Shown one piece after another: positions 15,932 through 24,511 of a stretch of DNA of 25,214 nucleotides (positions are counted from its first letter, which is position 1; every line of letters starts with the position of its first letter). Location of the stretch: assembly GCA_963169595.1 (NCBI GenBank), contig CAUJFM010000108.1, positions 1-25,214 of the forward strand, written 5' to 3'. Source of the stretch: Bacteroidota bacterium. Lineage in GTDB: Bacteria; Bacteroidota; Bacteroidia; Flavobacteriales_F; PHOS-HE28. The notes under the pieces were generated by a model. The model saw only the letters and a program-made list of their open reading frames with translations. It was not told where the DNA came from and searched no databases. Made by a program: the position numbers and the translations under genes.

Positions 15932-16702
15932 TTGGACCAGCTGAACGAACGTACTGAAGCCCTGCGCCTGCGCATCGACGCGGCCCGGGTGCCCCGCCAC
16001 ATCGCCATCATCATGGATGGCAACGGGCGCTGGGCCAAGCAGCATGGCCTGCAGCGGGTGGAAGGCCACATGAACGGCGTGCGCGGTGTGCGCGAGGCGC
16101 TCACCGGGGCCACCGAGATCGGGGTGACGCACCTGACCCTTTACGCCTTCAGCACGGAGAACTGGAACCGGCCTTCCGATGAGGTGAACGCCCTGATGGA
16201 CCTGCTTGTTCGCACCGTGGTGAACGAACTGGACGAGCTCCACGAGAATTCGGTGCGGTTGAACGCCATCGGCGACCTGGACAGCCTGCCCCCCGGTTGC
16301 CGCTCCACCCTGGAGGATGCCATGCGCCGCACCACAGGCAACACCCGCATCACCCTCACCCTGGCCCTGAGCTACAGCGCGCGCTGGGAGCTGGTGCGCG
16401 CCGCACGCAGCATCGCCACGGCCGTGCGCAACGGCGAACTGGACCCGGACGCCATCGATGAACGGACCGTGGCGGACCACCTGGCCACCCGGAACATGCC
16501 CGACCCCGAGCTGCTCATCCGCACCAGCGGCGAACAGCGCATCAGCAACTTCCTGCTGTGGCAGATCGCCTATGCCGAACTGTGGTTCACGCCGGTGCTG
16601 TGGCCCGATTTCCGGCGTGAGCATCTTTTCCAGGCCGTGCTCGACTTCCAGAGCCGGGAGCGCCGCTTCGGACTGATCAGCGAACAGGTCACCCCCGCAT
16701 GA
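15932..16702 (+). CDS. uppS: Undecaprenyl diphosphate synthase (cis-prenyltransferase)
   Basis: A 256-residue enzyme that extends farnesyl diphosphate with isopentenyl units to make the C55 lipid carrier used for peptidoglycan and surface polysaccharides; it acts at the cytoplasmic face of the membrane. Motifs seen are RHIAIIMDGNGRWAKQ (catalytic Asp29), TLYAFSTENWNRP (74-81), ALSYSARWELVRA and PELLIRTSGEQRISNFLLWQ (RTSGEQR at 197-203), and AYAELWFTPVLWPDF. The start is read as TTG at 15932. No ATG occurs before the conserved MDG, and the family normally has about 20 residues before that motif. The stop overlaps the bamA ATG in an ATGA arrangement, which couples lipid-carrier synthesis to BamA translation. 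Confidence 0.95.
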   Translation: MDQLNERTEALRLRIDAARVPRHIAIIMDGNGRWAKQHGLQRVEGHMNGVRGVREALTGATEIGVTHLTLYAFSTENWNRPSDEVNALMDLLVRTVVNELDELHENSVRLNAIGDLDSLPPGCRSTLEDAMRRTTGNTRITLTLALSYSARWELVRAARSIATAVRNGELDPDAIDERTVADHLATRNMPDPELLIRTSGEQRISNFLLWQIAYAELWFTPVLWPDFRREHLFQAVLDFQSRERRFGLISEQVTPA

Positions 16703-19245
16703 TGATGGTCCGCCACCTGCTTCTTTTCGCGGTGCTCCTGTCCAGCCCGCTGCTGGCCCAGTTCGAGCAGGGACCGGTGATGGACCCGAGCTTCCCGCAG
16801 GAGTACGAGATCGGGGGGATCACCGTGAGCGGCACCGTGGTGACGGACCCCAACGCCGTGAAGCTCTTCAGCGGCCTGCAGGTGGGTGACAAGATCACCG
16901 TTCCCGGCGAGCGCATCACGCGTGCGGTGAAGAACCTGTGGGAGCAGAAGCTCTTCAGCGATGTCCGCATCGAGGCCGCGGACATCCGGGGCCGCACCAT
17001 CTTCCTGCACATCATCGTGGTGGAGAAGCCGCGTCTGTCGCGCTACCGGCTGAACAACGTGAGCCGCAACGAGAGCGACAAGCTGCGGGAGGAGATCGAA
17101 CTGGTGCGCGGACAGCAGGTGAACGAGGCGCTCCTGGCCAACACCCGCACCACCATCAGCAACTATTACCGGGACAAGGGGTTCATGAAGGCCGATGTGC
17201 GCATCGACCAACGGCCCGACACCTCGCGGGGAGCACCGCCGAACAGCGTGATCCTGGAGCTGGACGTGCTGAAGGGGCCCAAGGTGCGGATCAAGCAGGT
17301 CACCTTCGAGGGCAACGAGGAACTGAGCGACAAGCGCCTTCGCCGGGCCATGAAGAAGACCCGGGCGAAGAGGTGGTGGAACTTCTTCGCCAGCAACAAG
17401 TTCCTGCCCAAGGAGTACAAGTCGGACAAGGCTAAGGTGATCGACCTCTACAACAACGAGGGCTACCGCAACGCCACATTGCTGAAGGATTCCCTCTGGT
17501 TCCTGAGCGATGATGAACTGGCCATCAAGCTGACCCTGGAGGAAGGCGGGCGCTTCCATTACCGCAGCGTGACCTTCACCGGCAACACCAAGCACACCAC
17601 CAAGGAGCTGCTGGACATCCTGAACATCAAACCCGGGGATATCTACAACAAGAAGACGCTGGAGAGCCGGTTGTACATGAACCCGAGCGGCCGTGACATC
17701 AGTTCGCTCTACATGGATGACGGCTACCTGGCCTTCTACCCGGAACCGGTGGAGGTGTTCGCGGAGGGCGACAGCATCGACCTGGACATCCGCATCCGCG
17801 AAGGCAAACAGTACCGGATCCGCAACATCATCATCAAGGGCAACACGAAGACGCACGAGCACGTGGTGCGCCGCGAGATCCGCACCAAGCCCGGACAGCT
17901 CTTCAGCCGCAGCGACATCATGCGCACCCAACGGGAACTGGCGCAACTGGGCTACTTCAATCCGGAATCCCTCGGGGTGAACCCCATCCAGGATGCCCGC
18001 ACCGGGACCGTGGACCTGGAGTATACCGTGGAGGAAAAGCCCAGCGACCGACTCGAACTGAGCGGCGGCTGGGGGGCCGGCCGCCTGGTGATGTCCCTGG
18101 GCCTGTCGTTCACCAACTTCTCCATGCGCAAGTTCTTCGATGGGAAGGCCTGGCAACCGCTGCCCTCCGGCGATGGCCAGACGCTGAACCTGCGCGCACA
18201 GACCAACGGCCGCTTCTTCCAGAGCTACAGCCTGAGCTTCGTGGAGCCCTGGCTGGGCGGCCGCAAGGCCAACTCGCTCAGCGTTTCGGCCTACCATTCG
18301 GTGCAGACCAACGGGCAGCCCAAGTTCGTGGACTCCGCCTCGGGCCAGATCCCCAATCCCAACCGCAGCGCACTGCTCATCTATGGCGCATCCATCGGTC
18401 TGGGCAAACGGGTCACCTGGCCGGACGACTACTTCATCCTGCGCAACACGATCGGCTTCCAGCACTACGACCTGCGCAACTTCACCGGGGCCGGTGGCCA
18501 GATCTTCTTCGCCTTCAACACGGGCAACAGCAATGTGCTGTCCTACACCTTCCAGCTTTCCCGCAACTCGGTGGACCAGCCGTTCTTCGCCCGGTCCGGC
18601 TCCGACATGACCTTCAGCTTCAAGGCCACCCCGCCCTGGTCCCTGTTCACCCCTGGCCGCGATTGGGCCAACCTGGACCCGCGGGAGAAATACAAGTGGG
18701 TGGAGTTCCACAAATGGAAGTTCACCACGGTGTGGTACAACAAGCTCACCAACAGCAAGAGCGGCCACAACCTGGTGCTGATGACCCGGGCCGGGTTCGG
18801 CTACCTGGGCAGCTACAACCGGAGCCTCGGCAGCCCGCCTTTCGAGCGCTTCTACCTGGGTGGTGTGCCCATCACCGGGTTCGTGCTGGACGGCCGGGAG
18901 ATCGTGAGCACGCGGGGGTATGATGATTTCTCCCTGTCGCCCCAGACGGGCAATTTCGTCATCGGCAAGTACACCACGGAACTGCGCTTCCCGGTGTCGC
19001 TCAACCCGCAGGCCACCATCTACACCCTGGGGTTCTTCGAGGCCTCCAACACCTGGGGTGAGATGGGCGACTTCGACCCGTTCAAGATGTACCGCTCGGC
19101 GGGTTTCGGCCTGCGTTTGTTCCTCCCCATGTTCGGCCCGATGGGCCTGGACTACGGCTGGCGCCTGGACGACGTACCGGGACGGCCCGCCATGGCCAAA
19201 AGCCAGTTCCACTTCTCGATCGGCATAGATTTTGGCGAACTCTGA
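16699..19245 (+). CDS. bamA: Outer-membrane protein assembly factor BamA
   Basis: An 848-residue Omp85 protein, the core of the BAM complex that folds beta-barrels into the outer membrane. After a signal peptide (HLLLFAVLLSSPLLA then Q) there are five POTRA domains: about 32-110, 113-193, 196-282, 285-368 and 371-446. Repeated motifs are VTFEGNEELSDKRLRR, VTFTGNTKHTTKELLD and IIIKGNTKTHEHVVRR. The barrel covers about 450-848. The lid-loop motif appears as STRGYDDF, preceded by GGVPITGF. POTRA 3 carries a basic insertion (KKTRAKRWWNFFASNKFLPKEY), common in Bacteroidota BamA. The barrel ends HFSIGIDFGEL, so three residues follow the usual terminal aromatic. Three consecutive ATG codons start the gene, the first overlapping the uppS stop. 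Confidence 0.96.
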   Translation: MMMVRHLLLFAVLLSSPLLAQFEQGPVMDPSFPQEYEIGGITVSGTVVTDPNAVKLFSGLQVGDKITVPGERITRAVKNLWEQKLFSDVRIEAADIRGRTIFLHIIVVEKPRLSRYRLNNVSRNESDKLREEIELVRGQQVNEALLANTRTTISNYYRDKGFMKADVRIDQRPDTSRGAPPNSVILELDVLKGPKVRIKQVTFEGNEELSDKRLRRAMKKTRAKRWWNFFASNKFLPKEYKSDKAKVIDLYNNEGYRNATLLKDSLWFLSDDELAIKLTLEEGGRFHYRSVTFTGNTKHTTKELLDILNIKPGDIYNKKTLESRLYMNPSGRDISSLYMDDGYLAFYPEPVEVFAEGDSIDLDIRIREGKQYRIRNIIIKGNTKTHEHVVRREIRTKPGQLFSRSDIMRTQRELAQLGYFNPESLGVNPIQDARTGTVDLEYTVEEKPSDRLELSGGWGAGRLVMSLGLSFTNFSMRKFFDGKAWQPLPSGDGQTLNLRAQTNGRFFQSYSLSFVEPWLGGRKANSLSVSAYHSVQTNGQPKFVDSASGQIPNPNRSALLIYGASIGLGKRVTWPDDYFILRNTIGFQHYDLRNFTGAGGQIFFAFNTGNSNVLSYTFQLSRNSVDQPFFARSGSDMTFSFKATPPWSLFTPGRDWANLDPREKYKWVEFHKWKFTTVWYNKLTNSKSGHNLVLMTRAGFGYLGSYNRSLGSPPFERFYLGGVPITGFVLDGREIVSTRGYDDFSLSPQTGNFVIGKYTTELRFPVSLNPQATIYTLGFFEASNTWGEMGDFDPFKMYRSAGFGLRLFLPMFGPMGLDYGWRLDDVPGRPAMAKSQFHFSIGIDFGEL

Positions 19246-19256
19246 GCCGGTCGGGC

Positions 19257-19264
19257 TATTTTCG
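19257..19264 (+). promoter_or_regulatory. -7-like box before the first ompH gene
   Basis: TATTTTCG, one mismatch from TAnnTTTG and identical to 14990-14997, lies in the 28-base gap after bamA and nine bases before the ompH ATG. It would give a very short leader and may uncouple chaperone synthesis from bamA. Confidence 0.35.
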
Positions 19265-19273
19265 ACACTCCGT

Positions 19274-19939
19274 ATGGCACGCACGCTCCCCCTCCTCCTG
19301 GTCATGACCGCCCTGTTGGCGCTGTCGAGCCCTGCCGCGGCCCAGCGGATCGCGTTCGTGAACACGAAGTACATCCTGGAGCAGATGCCCGAATACGGCG
19401 CCGCCCAGAAGGAGCTGGACCGCCTGTCCAAACAATGGCAGGAGGAGATCGATGAGCGCCACCAGCAGATCAAACGGCTGCGCGACGCGTACAACGCCGA
19501 GGCCATCCTGCTCACCGAGGAGATGAAGCGCTCCCGCCTGGAGGAGATCGAGGAGCGTGAACGCGAGGCCCGCGACCTGCAGAAGAAACGTTTCGGCCCG
19601 AACGGGGACCTCTTTAAAAAACGCCAGGAGCTGATCCAGCCGATCCAGGACCGGGTGTACAACGCCATCAAGGAGGTGGCGGGAACGAGCTACATCGCCG
19701 TGTTCGACATCGGCGGGCAGAGCAGCAACCTGCTTTTCGCCAGTGAGAAGTACGACAAGAGCGACAGCGTGCTCCGCAAACTGGGCATCAGGCCCGGCAA
19801 GGACGGCGCCGGCGGTCGCGATGACGAGGAATTCGGCCGTGATCCCGAGGAGGACAGCGCCCCCGGCAAGGACGGTGGCACCACCCCTCCGCCCTCCCCG
19901 CGTGGTGGTGGCGGCCAGGACATCAAGCAACCCCGATAA
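19274..19939 (+). CDS. ompH: OmpH/Skp-family periplasmic chaperone with disordered charged tail
   Basis: A 221-residue periplasmic protein. The signal peptide ends at PAAA before Gln24, and the mature N-terminus IAFVNTKYILEQMPEY is the standard Skp/OmpH opening. Residues about 42-135 are a long heptad-like coiled coil rich in Glu, Arg and Lys (the tentacles), and residues about 136-170 return to the beta body (YIAVFDIGGQSSNLLFAS). The family holds unfolded outer-membrane proteins on the way to BamA. From about residue 173 there is an extra tail of roughly 48 residues of low complexity, first Gly/Asp/Glu, then TPPPSPRGGGG. The start at 19274 gives the signal peptide; an upstream in-frame GTG at 19232 lies inside bamA. 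Confidence 0.92.
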   Translation: MARTLPLLLVMTALLALSSPAAAQRIAFVNTKYILEQMPEYGAAQKELDRLSKQWQEEIDERHQQIKRLRDAYNAEAILLTEEMKRSRLEEIEEREREARDLQKKRFGPNGDLFKKRQELIQPIQDRVYNAIKEVAGTSYIAVFDIGGQSSNLLFASEKYDKSDSVLRKLGIRPGKDGAGGRDDEEFGRDPEEDSAPGKDGGTTPPPSPRGGGGQDIKQPR

Positions 19940-19954
19940 GTGAACATCCCCAAC

Positions 19955-20461
19955 ATGAAGTACGTGATCCTCGCCCTGGGCCTGCTGGCCTCCACCGCAC
20001 AGGAAGCCCTGGCCCAGCAACTGAAGATCGGCCACATCGACCGCCAGAAGCTCATGCTGATGATGCCGGAGCGGAAGGACGCCGAAGCCAAGATGCAGGC
20101 CTTCGCCAAGACCTTGGAGGACCGCCTGAAGGCCATGGGCACCGAGTACCAGCAGAAAGTGGCCGATGCCCAGGCTGGTGCGGCGAGCATGACCCAGACC
20201 GAGAAGGACATGGTGATCCGCGAGATCCAGGAGTTGGAGCAGCGTATCCAGGCCGCGCAGGAGAAGGCCCAGGAGGACCTCGCCAAACAGGAAGAGGAGC
20301 TGCTGAAGCCCATGGTGGACCGGGCCAACACCGCGATCAAGGACGTGGCCACCGCGAACAACTTCACCTACGTGCTGGACGTGAGCACGGGTACTGTGCT
20401 GGTCTATGAGAAGGGCGAGGACATCCTGCCCCTGGTGAAGGCCAAGCTGGGCATCCAATAA
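19955..20461 (+). CDS. ompH: OmpH/Skp-family periplasmic chaperone, second copy
   Basis: A 168-residue periplasmic chaperone of the usual Skp length. The signal peptide (VILALGLLASTAQEALA then Q) is followed by LKIGHIDRQKLMLMMPERKD. Residues about 42-118 form a helical coiled-coil arm with many Gln, Glu and Lys, and residues about 125-168 form the C-terminal body (FTYVLDVSTGTVLVYEKGEDI). It lies 15 bases after the first ompH gene and lacks that gene's disordered tail. Two adjacent ompH genes after bamA are the normal Bacteroidota arrangement. A GTG at 19940 would add five residues before the signal peptide and is less likely. Confidence 0.94.
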   Translation: MKYVILALGLLASTAQEALAQQLKIGHIDRQKLMLMMPERKDAEAKMQAFAKTLEDRLKAMGTEYQQKVADAQAGAASMTQTEKDMVIREIQELEQRIQAAQEKAQEDLAKQEEELLKPMVDRANTAIKDVATANNFTYVLDVSTGTVLVYEKGEDILPLVKAKLGIQ

Positions 20462-20475
20462 TTCCCCGAACGGCG

Positions 20476-21306
20476 GTGACCGGCGCCCACGACGAACGGC
20501 CCATCGGCATCTTCGACTCCGGCATCGGCGGGCTCACCGTCACCGCGGCCATCCGGCAGGCGCTCCCCACGGAGCGCCTGCTCTATTTCGGGGACAACGC
20601 ACATGTCCCCTATGGTCAGCGGTCGCTGGACGAAGTGCGCGGCTTCAGCCATGCCATCGTGGAGGCCCTGATCGGAGCCGATTGCAAGCTCATCGTCATC
20701 GCCTGTAACACGGCCTCGGCCGCCGCACTGGCCAGCCTGCGTGCCGCGCATCCCGGCCTCCCCTTCGTGGGCATGGAACCCGCCGTGAAGCCCGCCGTGG
20801 AGCATACCAGCACGGGCACGGTGGGCGTGATCGCCACCACCGCCACCTTCCAAAGTGAGCTCTACGCCTCCATCGTGGAACGCTTCGCCGGCGATGTGGA
20901 GGTGCTGCACCAGCCCTGTCCGGGCCTGGTGAAGCAGATCGAAGCGGGCGAGACCGGTTCACCGACCACCGAGGCCATGCTGCGGGGCTGGCTCCAACCC
21001 ATGCTGGACCGCCACATCGATGCGCTGGTGCTGGGCTGCACGCACTACCCACTGGTGCGTCCGCTCATCGAACGCATCGTGGGGCCCGGTGTGCGCATCA
21101 TCGACCCCTCACCGGCCATCGCCCGGCGGGTGGACCATCTGCTGCGTGAGCACGCGCTGCGCACATCGGCAACGGCAGGCGGACTGCAATGCTGGACCAG
21201 TGGCGATCCCGCCCACTTCGCACCCACCCTGGAACAATTGGGCCTGGGCGGGACCGAGGTCCGTCAGGCCCGGTGGAGCACTGCAGGAACGCTCATTCTT
21301 CCTTGA
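20476..21306 (+). CDS. murI: Glutamate racemase
   Basis: A 276-residue cytoplasmic enzyme that makes D-glutamate for peptidoglycan from L-glutamate. The two catalytic cysteines are in IACNTAS (Cys77) and LGCTHYPL (Cys188, with His190). The family signatures PIGIFDSGIGGLTV (Asp14-Ser15) and YFGDNAHVPYG are present; GDN replaces the more usual GDT. The start is GTG at 20476, 14 bases after the second ompH gene. No in-frame ATG exists ahead of the conserved IGIFDSG. It is the last gene of the envelope cluster. Its last 14 bases overlap the 3' end of the convergent gamma-carbonic-anhydrase gene, and no terminator hairpin was seen between them. Confidence 0.95.
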   Translation: MTGAHDERPIGIFDSGIGGLTVTAAIRQALPTERLLYFGDNAHVPYGQRSLDEVRGFSHAIVEALIGADCKLIVIACNTASAAALASLRAAHPGLPFVGMEPAVKPAVEHTSTGTVGVIATTATFQSELYASIVERFAGDVEVLHQPCPGLVKQIEAGETGSPTTEAMLRGWLQPMLDRHIDALVLGCTHYPLVRPLIERIVGPGVRIIDPSPAIARRVDHLLREHALRTSATAGGLQCWTSGDPAHFAPTLEQLGLGGTEVRQARWSTAGTLILP

Positions 21307-21811
21307 ACCACGAGGCGTAGAGGCGGTAGTTGGCCGCGATGCGCTCGATCTCATTGCGGGAGAGGTCCTCCCCCACTTCGCGCACCCGCCTGGCCGGCAC
21401 ACCGGCCATGAGGCTGCCCGGCGGCACCACCGTGTTCTGCAGTACCACGGCACCGGCGGCGATCACACTCCCCTCGCCGATCACCGCGTGGTCCATCACA
21501 ATGGCCCCCATGCCGATGAGCACCTTGTCGTGCACCGTGCAGCCGTGCACGATGGCATTGTGCCCGATGCTCACGTCGTTGCCGATGGTGAGCGGGGCGC
21601 GCTGGTAGGTACAATGCAGCACGGCCCCGTCCTGGATGTTGACACGATCGCCGATGCGGATGCTGTGCACATCGCCGCGCACCACGGCGTTGTACCACAC
21701 ACTGCACCCGTCACCCATCACCACATCACCGATGACCACTGCGGTCTCGGCAAGGAATGGCTCACCACCGAACTTCGGCGTGAAGCCGCGCACCGTGCGG
21801 ATCAAGGCCAT
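21293..21811 (-). CDS. Gamma-carbonic-anhydrase-type left-handed beta-helix protein
   Basis: A 172-residue protein built of hexapeptide repeats, as in the YrdA/PaaY/CaiE group. It contains YNAVVRGDVHSIRIGDRVNIQDGAVLHC and SIGHNAIVHGCTVHDKVLIGMGAIV; the three expected metal-ligand histidines are His66, His84 and His89, and Arg45, Asp47, Gln60 and Asp61 are in family positions. The C-terminus is helical. It lacks the acidic loop of the archaeal Cam enzyme, so carbonic anhydrase activity is possible but not assured; thioesterase or unknown roles occur in the group. It starts three bases after the HMA gene and so closes the metal-related operon. Confidence 0.9.
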   Translation of the reverse strand: MALIRTVRGFTPKFGGEPFLAETAVVIGDVVMGDGCSVWYNAVVRGDVHSIRIGDRVNIQDGAVLHCTYQRAPLTIGNDVSIGHNAIVHGCTVHDKVLIGMGAIVMDHAVIGEGSVIAAGAVVLQNTVVPPGSLMAGVPARRVREVGEDLSRNEIERIAANYRLYASWFKEE

Positions 21812-21814
21812 GGC

Positions 21815-22177
21815 TCAGTGTTGCTCGGCGGGCTTGCCACAACCTTCCTTCTGGCAGCATGCAGGCAGCTCGGCGAAGGCCTTCGGGTCACCGGGAAGGT
21901 CGTCCGCATAGTAGCCCAGCTTGGTCACGGCCACGCGGATGGCCTCGGGCGAGGTCTTCCGGGGATCGTACTCCACGCGGATCACGTTGGCCGCCAGGTC
22001 CAGGTCCACCTTTTTCACGCCCTTCTCGTAGATCAGGTTCGTCTCGATGGTCTGCTCGCACATGTCGCAGACACTGCTGGTGCGGATATCCAGGTGGGCG
22101 AGTTTCTTGTCCTGGGCACGCGCGCTCAAGAGGCTGCCGATGGCCGCGATGAGGAGGAGGGTTCTCATGATGTTCAT
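21815..22177 (-). CDS. Exported heavy-metal-associated (HMA) domain protein
   Basis: A 120-residue protein with a signal peptide (LLLIAAIGSLLSARA then Q) and one HMA fold at about residues 27-92. The metal motif is SVCDMCEQTIE (Cys37, Cys40), followed by VKKVDLDLAANVIRVEYDP and AIRVAVTKLGY. The C-terminus adds a second cysteine cluster (PACCQKEGCGK: Cys107, Cys108, Cys113) and a terminal histidine. HMA domains bind soft metals such as Cu(I), Zn or Cd; the usual GMTCxxC is replaced here, so the metal is not predicted. The ATG at 22177 overlaps the TonB receptor stop (ATGA). It is therefore likely to be made in step with the receptor and to act as a periplasmic carrier. An ATG at 22168 is an alternative start. 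Confidence 0.88.
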   Translation of the reverse strand: MNIMRTLLLIAAIGSLLSARAQDKKLAHLDIRTSSVCDMCEQTIETNLIYEKGVKKVDLDLAANVIRVEYDPRKTSPEAIRVAVTKLGYYADDLPGDPKAFAELPACCQKEGCGKPAEQH

Positions 22178-24447
22178 TTCGTCGGTTCGTTCTTGGAGGG
22201 TTTCAGTGTGAATCGCAGGCCACCGTAGAGCATGGCCTTGTTGGTGGGCCCCCAGATGAGCGAGGCATCAAAATAAGGGCCGAAGGGATCGTTGGCCGCG
22301 ATGATCTGCTGCTGCTGCAGCGTGCTGGTGATGTTCTCGCCCCCGAGGTAGAACTCCCAAGGCCCCACCACACGGGTGATCTGGGCGTGCAGGGTGCCGT
22401 AGGCCGGAGCCCGGTCCCACATGCGTTGGTCCGACGGGTTGGCCTGTGTGGAGGGGATGCGCGATGGGCCGAAGAGGTTCAAGGTCACGTCGAAGCGCCA
22501 CCGCTCCTTGCGATCGGCGAAGGCCAGGTCCACCAGTCCGCGATGCATCGGGGTGAAGGGGCGCTCCAGCAGTCGTTCGCCGCCGACCCCGGTGTAGGTG
22601 GTGCGCACGTCATAGTAACGGTAGCTCACCTTCAGGTCGAGCACCCGGTTCAGTTCCACCTGCACATCGACCAATGCACTGTTGGCGAACGAAGGGCCAT
22701 CGAGCATGTAGAAGGCCAGCATGTTCGGGGCACGGTCGAGGTCGGCGATCACCTGGCTGGTGAAGCTGGTGCGGTAGGCATCGACGCCCACGGCCCACTT
22801 CCGCTCCAGCCACTTGAACTTGTGGAGCAGCGAAGCACCAAGGTTCCAGGAGCGTTCCATGCCCAGCTGATCCTCGAAGATCACCCGCCGCGAACTGGCC
22901 ATCACGGCCGCGTTCTCCACCAGGGGATTCGCGGTGCGGAAGCCATGACCCACCGAGAACCGGGCCGTGGTGAGCGGTCCCAGATCGACCTTGGCATGCA
23001 CACGAGGACTGACCACACTGCCGAACCGATCATTGGCATCGGCCCGCAGACCGGCGACCAGTGTGAAGCCATTGCGCATGCGCGTGTACTCCGCGAACAC
23101 GCCCGGCATGCGCTCCACGCGGCCCAGGTCCCGCTGCCGTCCGATGGTGTCCGTAAAGAGCTCGCGGTAATCATCGAACTGGAAGGCCAGGCCTGTCTTC
23201 AGTTGATCGGTGCCCTTGCCCAGCAATTGTTGGAAGACCGCGTTGGCGTAGAAGCTCTGCTGCAGGCCATCATACTGACGGATGCCGTATGTACTCTGCG
23301 AATCGTGGCGACGGCCCGACACGATGAAGCCGACGCTCTTCGTCGGGTCGTTCTCGAAGATGATGCCGTGCTTGGCCAGCACGTCCACCATGCGGTTGCG
23401 GATGTCGATGTCGTACGGCATGTCCGGCCGATGCCCCGCGTGCTCCCCTGCGGCTGGAACGTGCCCCGTGAGCTGTCCTCCTTCCCGCACATCGTCCACG
23501 AAGCGCAGGGCCACCTGGGCACTTCTGCGTTCGCTTTGATGGACCCAGCGGTCCATCACGTTGATGCGCCGCGTCATGGGCATGTCCATGAAGCCATCCT
23601 TGTTCTGGTCCAGCTCCGTGCCCATCCAGTTGCCATGGACGAGCAGCAGGTTGGCGCTCTGCTTGCCGGTGGGCTGTGCGGTGTGCACGTTGGCCTCCAT
23701 GCGCCCCTGTGAGTTGCCGTAGAGGTTCACGAAGAGCGGTGGCTCGCTGAGGGGGTTCACGAGGCACAGATCGATCTGGCCGGTCATGGCGTTGGGGCCG
23801 TTCACCGCCGTGCCGATGCCCTTGCTCAGGTTGATGTCCTTGATCCAGGTGCCGGGCAGCAAGGTGAGGCCCGATGCGGTGGAAAGGCCGCGGATGAAGG
23901 GGATGTTCTCGACACTCATCTGGGCGTACTTGCCATCCAGTCCCAACATGCGGATGGTCTTGGTACCCGAGACGGCATCGCTGTAGCTCACATCCACCGT
24001 GGCGTTGGTCTCGAAGCTCTCACTGAGGTCGCAGCAGGCGGCACGCTTCAGCTCCTTCTGACCGATGATCTCGGTGGCGTTGATGGTGCGCGTGCTGAGC
24101 TGCGTGCCTTGCACCCGCTCCACCACTTCCACCGGACCCATCTCCACAGCCCAACGCAGGGTGAAGGTCAATGGTGAGGTGGGTGGCGCCTTCAGCAGCA
24201 GGGTATCGGGCTTGTAGCCCACGAAGGAGGCCACCAAGCGGGCGGGCCAGGCGGGCGGCGGTGGAATGGTGAACTCGCCCCCATAGCCGGTGGTGGTGCC
24301 GATGGTGGTGCCCAGCCAGTAGACATTGGCGGTGGGCAGTAGTTCGTTGCTCTCTTGTGCCACCACCTTGCCTGTGATGGGCTCTTGGGAGAACGCTTGA
24401 GCGGCCAGCAGGCCGAAAAGCAGGGTTATTGGAATTCTAAAGTTCAT
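22174..24447 (-). CDS. TonB-dependent receptor of the metal-associated subgroup
   Basis: A 757-residue outer-membrane receptor. A signal peptide (LLFGLLAAQAFS then Q) is followed by a carboxypeptidase-regulatory-like domain at about 22-105 (ITGKVVAQESNELLPTANVY, LVASFVGYKPDTLLL). The plug lies at about 110-235 (KRAACCDLSESFETNATVDV, KTIRMLGLDGKYAQMSVENIP, LSKGIGTAVNGPNAMTGQID) and the barrel runs to 757. The CCDLSESFETN pattern is typical of a subgroup often found beside HMA-domain and HYC_CC_PP-type genes, as here. The cysteine pair in the plug could take part in metal binding. Histidine-containing loops occur (GHVPAAGEHAGHRPDMPYD). The substrate is inferred to be a metal or metal chelate. 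The last residues KNEPTK do not end in an aromatic residue. Confidence 0.92.
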   Translation of the reverse strand: MNFRIPITLLFGLLAAQAFSQEPITGKVVAQESNELLPTANVYWLGTTIGTTTGYGGEFTIPPPPAWPARLVASFVGYKPDTLLLKAPPTSPLTFTLRWAVEMGPVEVVERVQGTQLSTRTINATEIIGQKELKRAACCDLSESFETNATVDVSYSDAVSGTKTIRMLGLDGKYAQMSVENIPFIRGLSTASGLTLLPGTWIKDINLSKGIGTAVNGPNAMTGQIDLCLVNPLSEPPLFVNLYGNSQGRMEANVHTAQPTGKQSANLLLVHGNWMGTELDQNKDGFMDMPMTRRINVMDRWVHQSERRSAQVALRFVDDVREGGQLTGHVPAAGEHAGHRPDMPYDIDIRNRMVDVLAKHGIIFENDPTKSVGFIVSGRRHDSQSTYGIRQYDGLQQSFYANAVFQQLLGKGTDQLKTGLAFQFDDYRELFTDTIGRQRDLGRVERMPGVFAEYTRMRNGFTLVAGLRADANDRFGSVVSPRVHAKVDLGPLTTARFSVGHGFRTANPLVENAAVMASSRRVIFEDQLGMERSWNLGASLLHKFKWLERKWAVGVDAYRTSFTSQVIADLDRAPNMLAFYMLDGPSFANSALVDVQVELNRVLDLKVSYRYYDVRTTYTGVGGERLLERPFTPMHRGLVDLAFADRKERWRFDVTLNLFGPSRIPSTQANPSDQRMWDRAPAYGTLHAQITRVVGPWEFYLGGENITSTLQQQQIIAANDPFGPYFDASLIWGPTNKAMLYGGLRFTLKPSKNEPTK

Positions 24448-24480
24448 GGGTCCAGTTCAGGGTACGACAGGGTACTCATC

Positions 24481-24511
24481 GAGCACAGTGTGCTCCGGCG
24501 CTCCAAGCGCC
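24481..24511 (-). promoter_or_regulatory. Two adjacent hairpins between the cysteine-rich gene and the TonB receptor gene
   Basis: GAGCAC-AGT-GTGCTC (24481-24495) and GGCGC-TCCAA-GCGCC (24497-24511) are both perfect inverted repeats, one base apart. They sit in the 77-base gap between the HYC-type gene and the TonB receptor gene. Nearer the receptor start, cagggtac occurs twice (24458-24465 and 24468-24475), ten bases apart. No U-tract follows, so an attenuator, an RNA-processing site or a regulator site are all possible. Confidence 0.4.

Noticed and set aside
16570..19671. Minus-strand open frame of 1033 codons opposite bamA and ompH
   Set aside because: It is rich in Val/Gly/His/Gln without domain motifs, and lies antisense to well-identified bamA and ompH. 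It is a GC-rich shadow frame, as are the large ones at 3983-5296 and 5883-7064.
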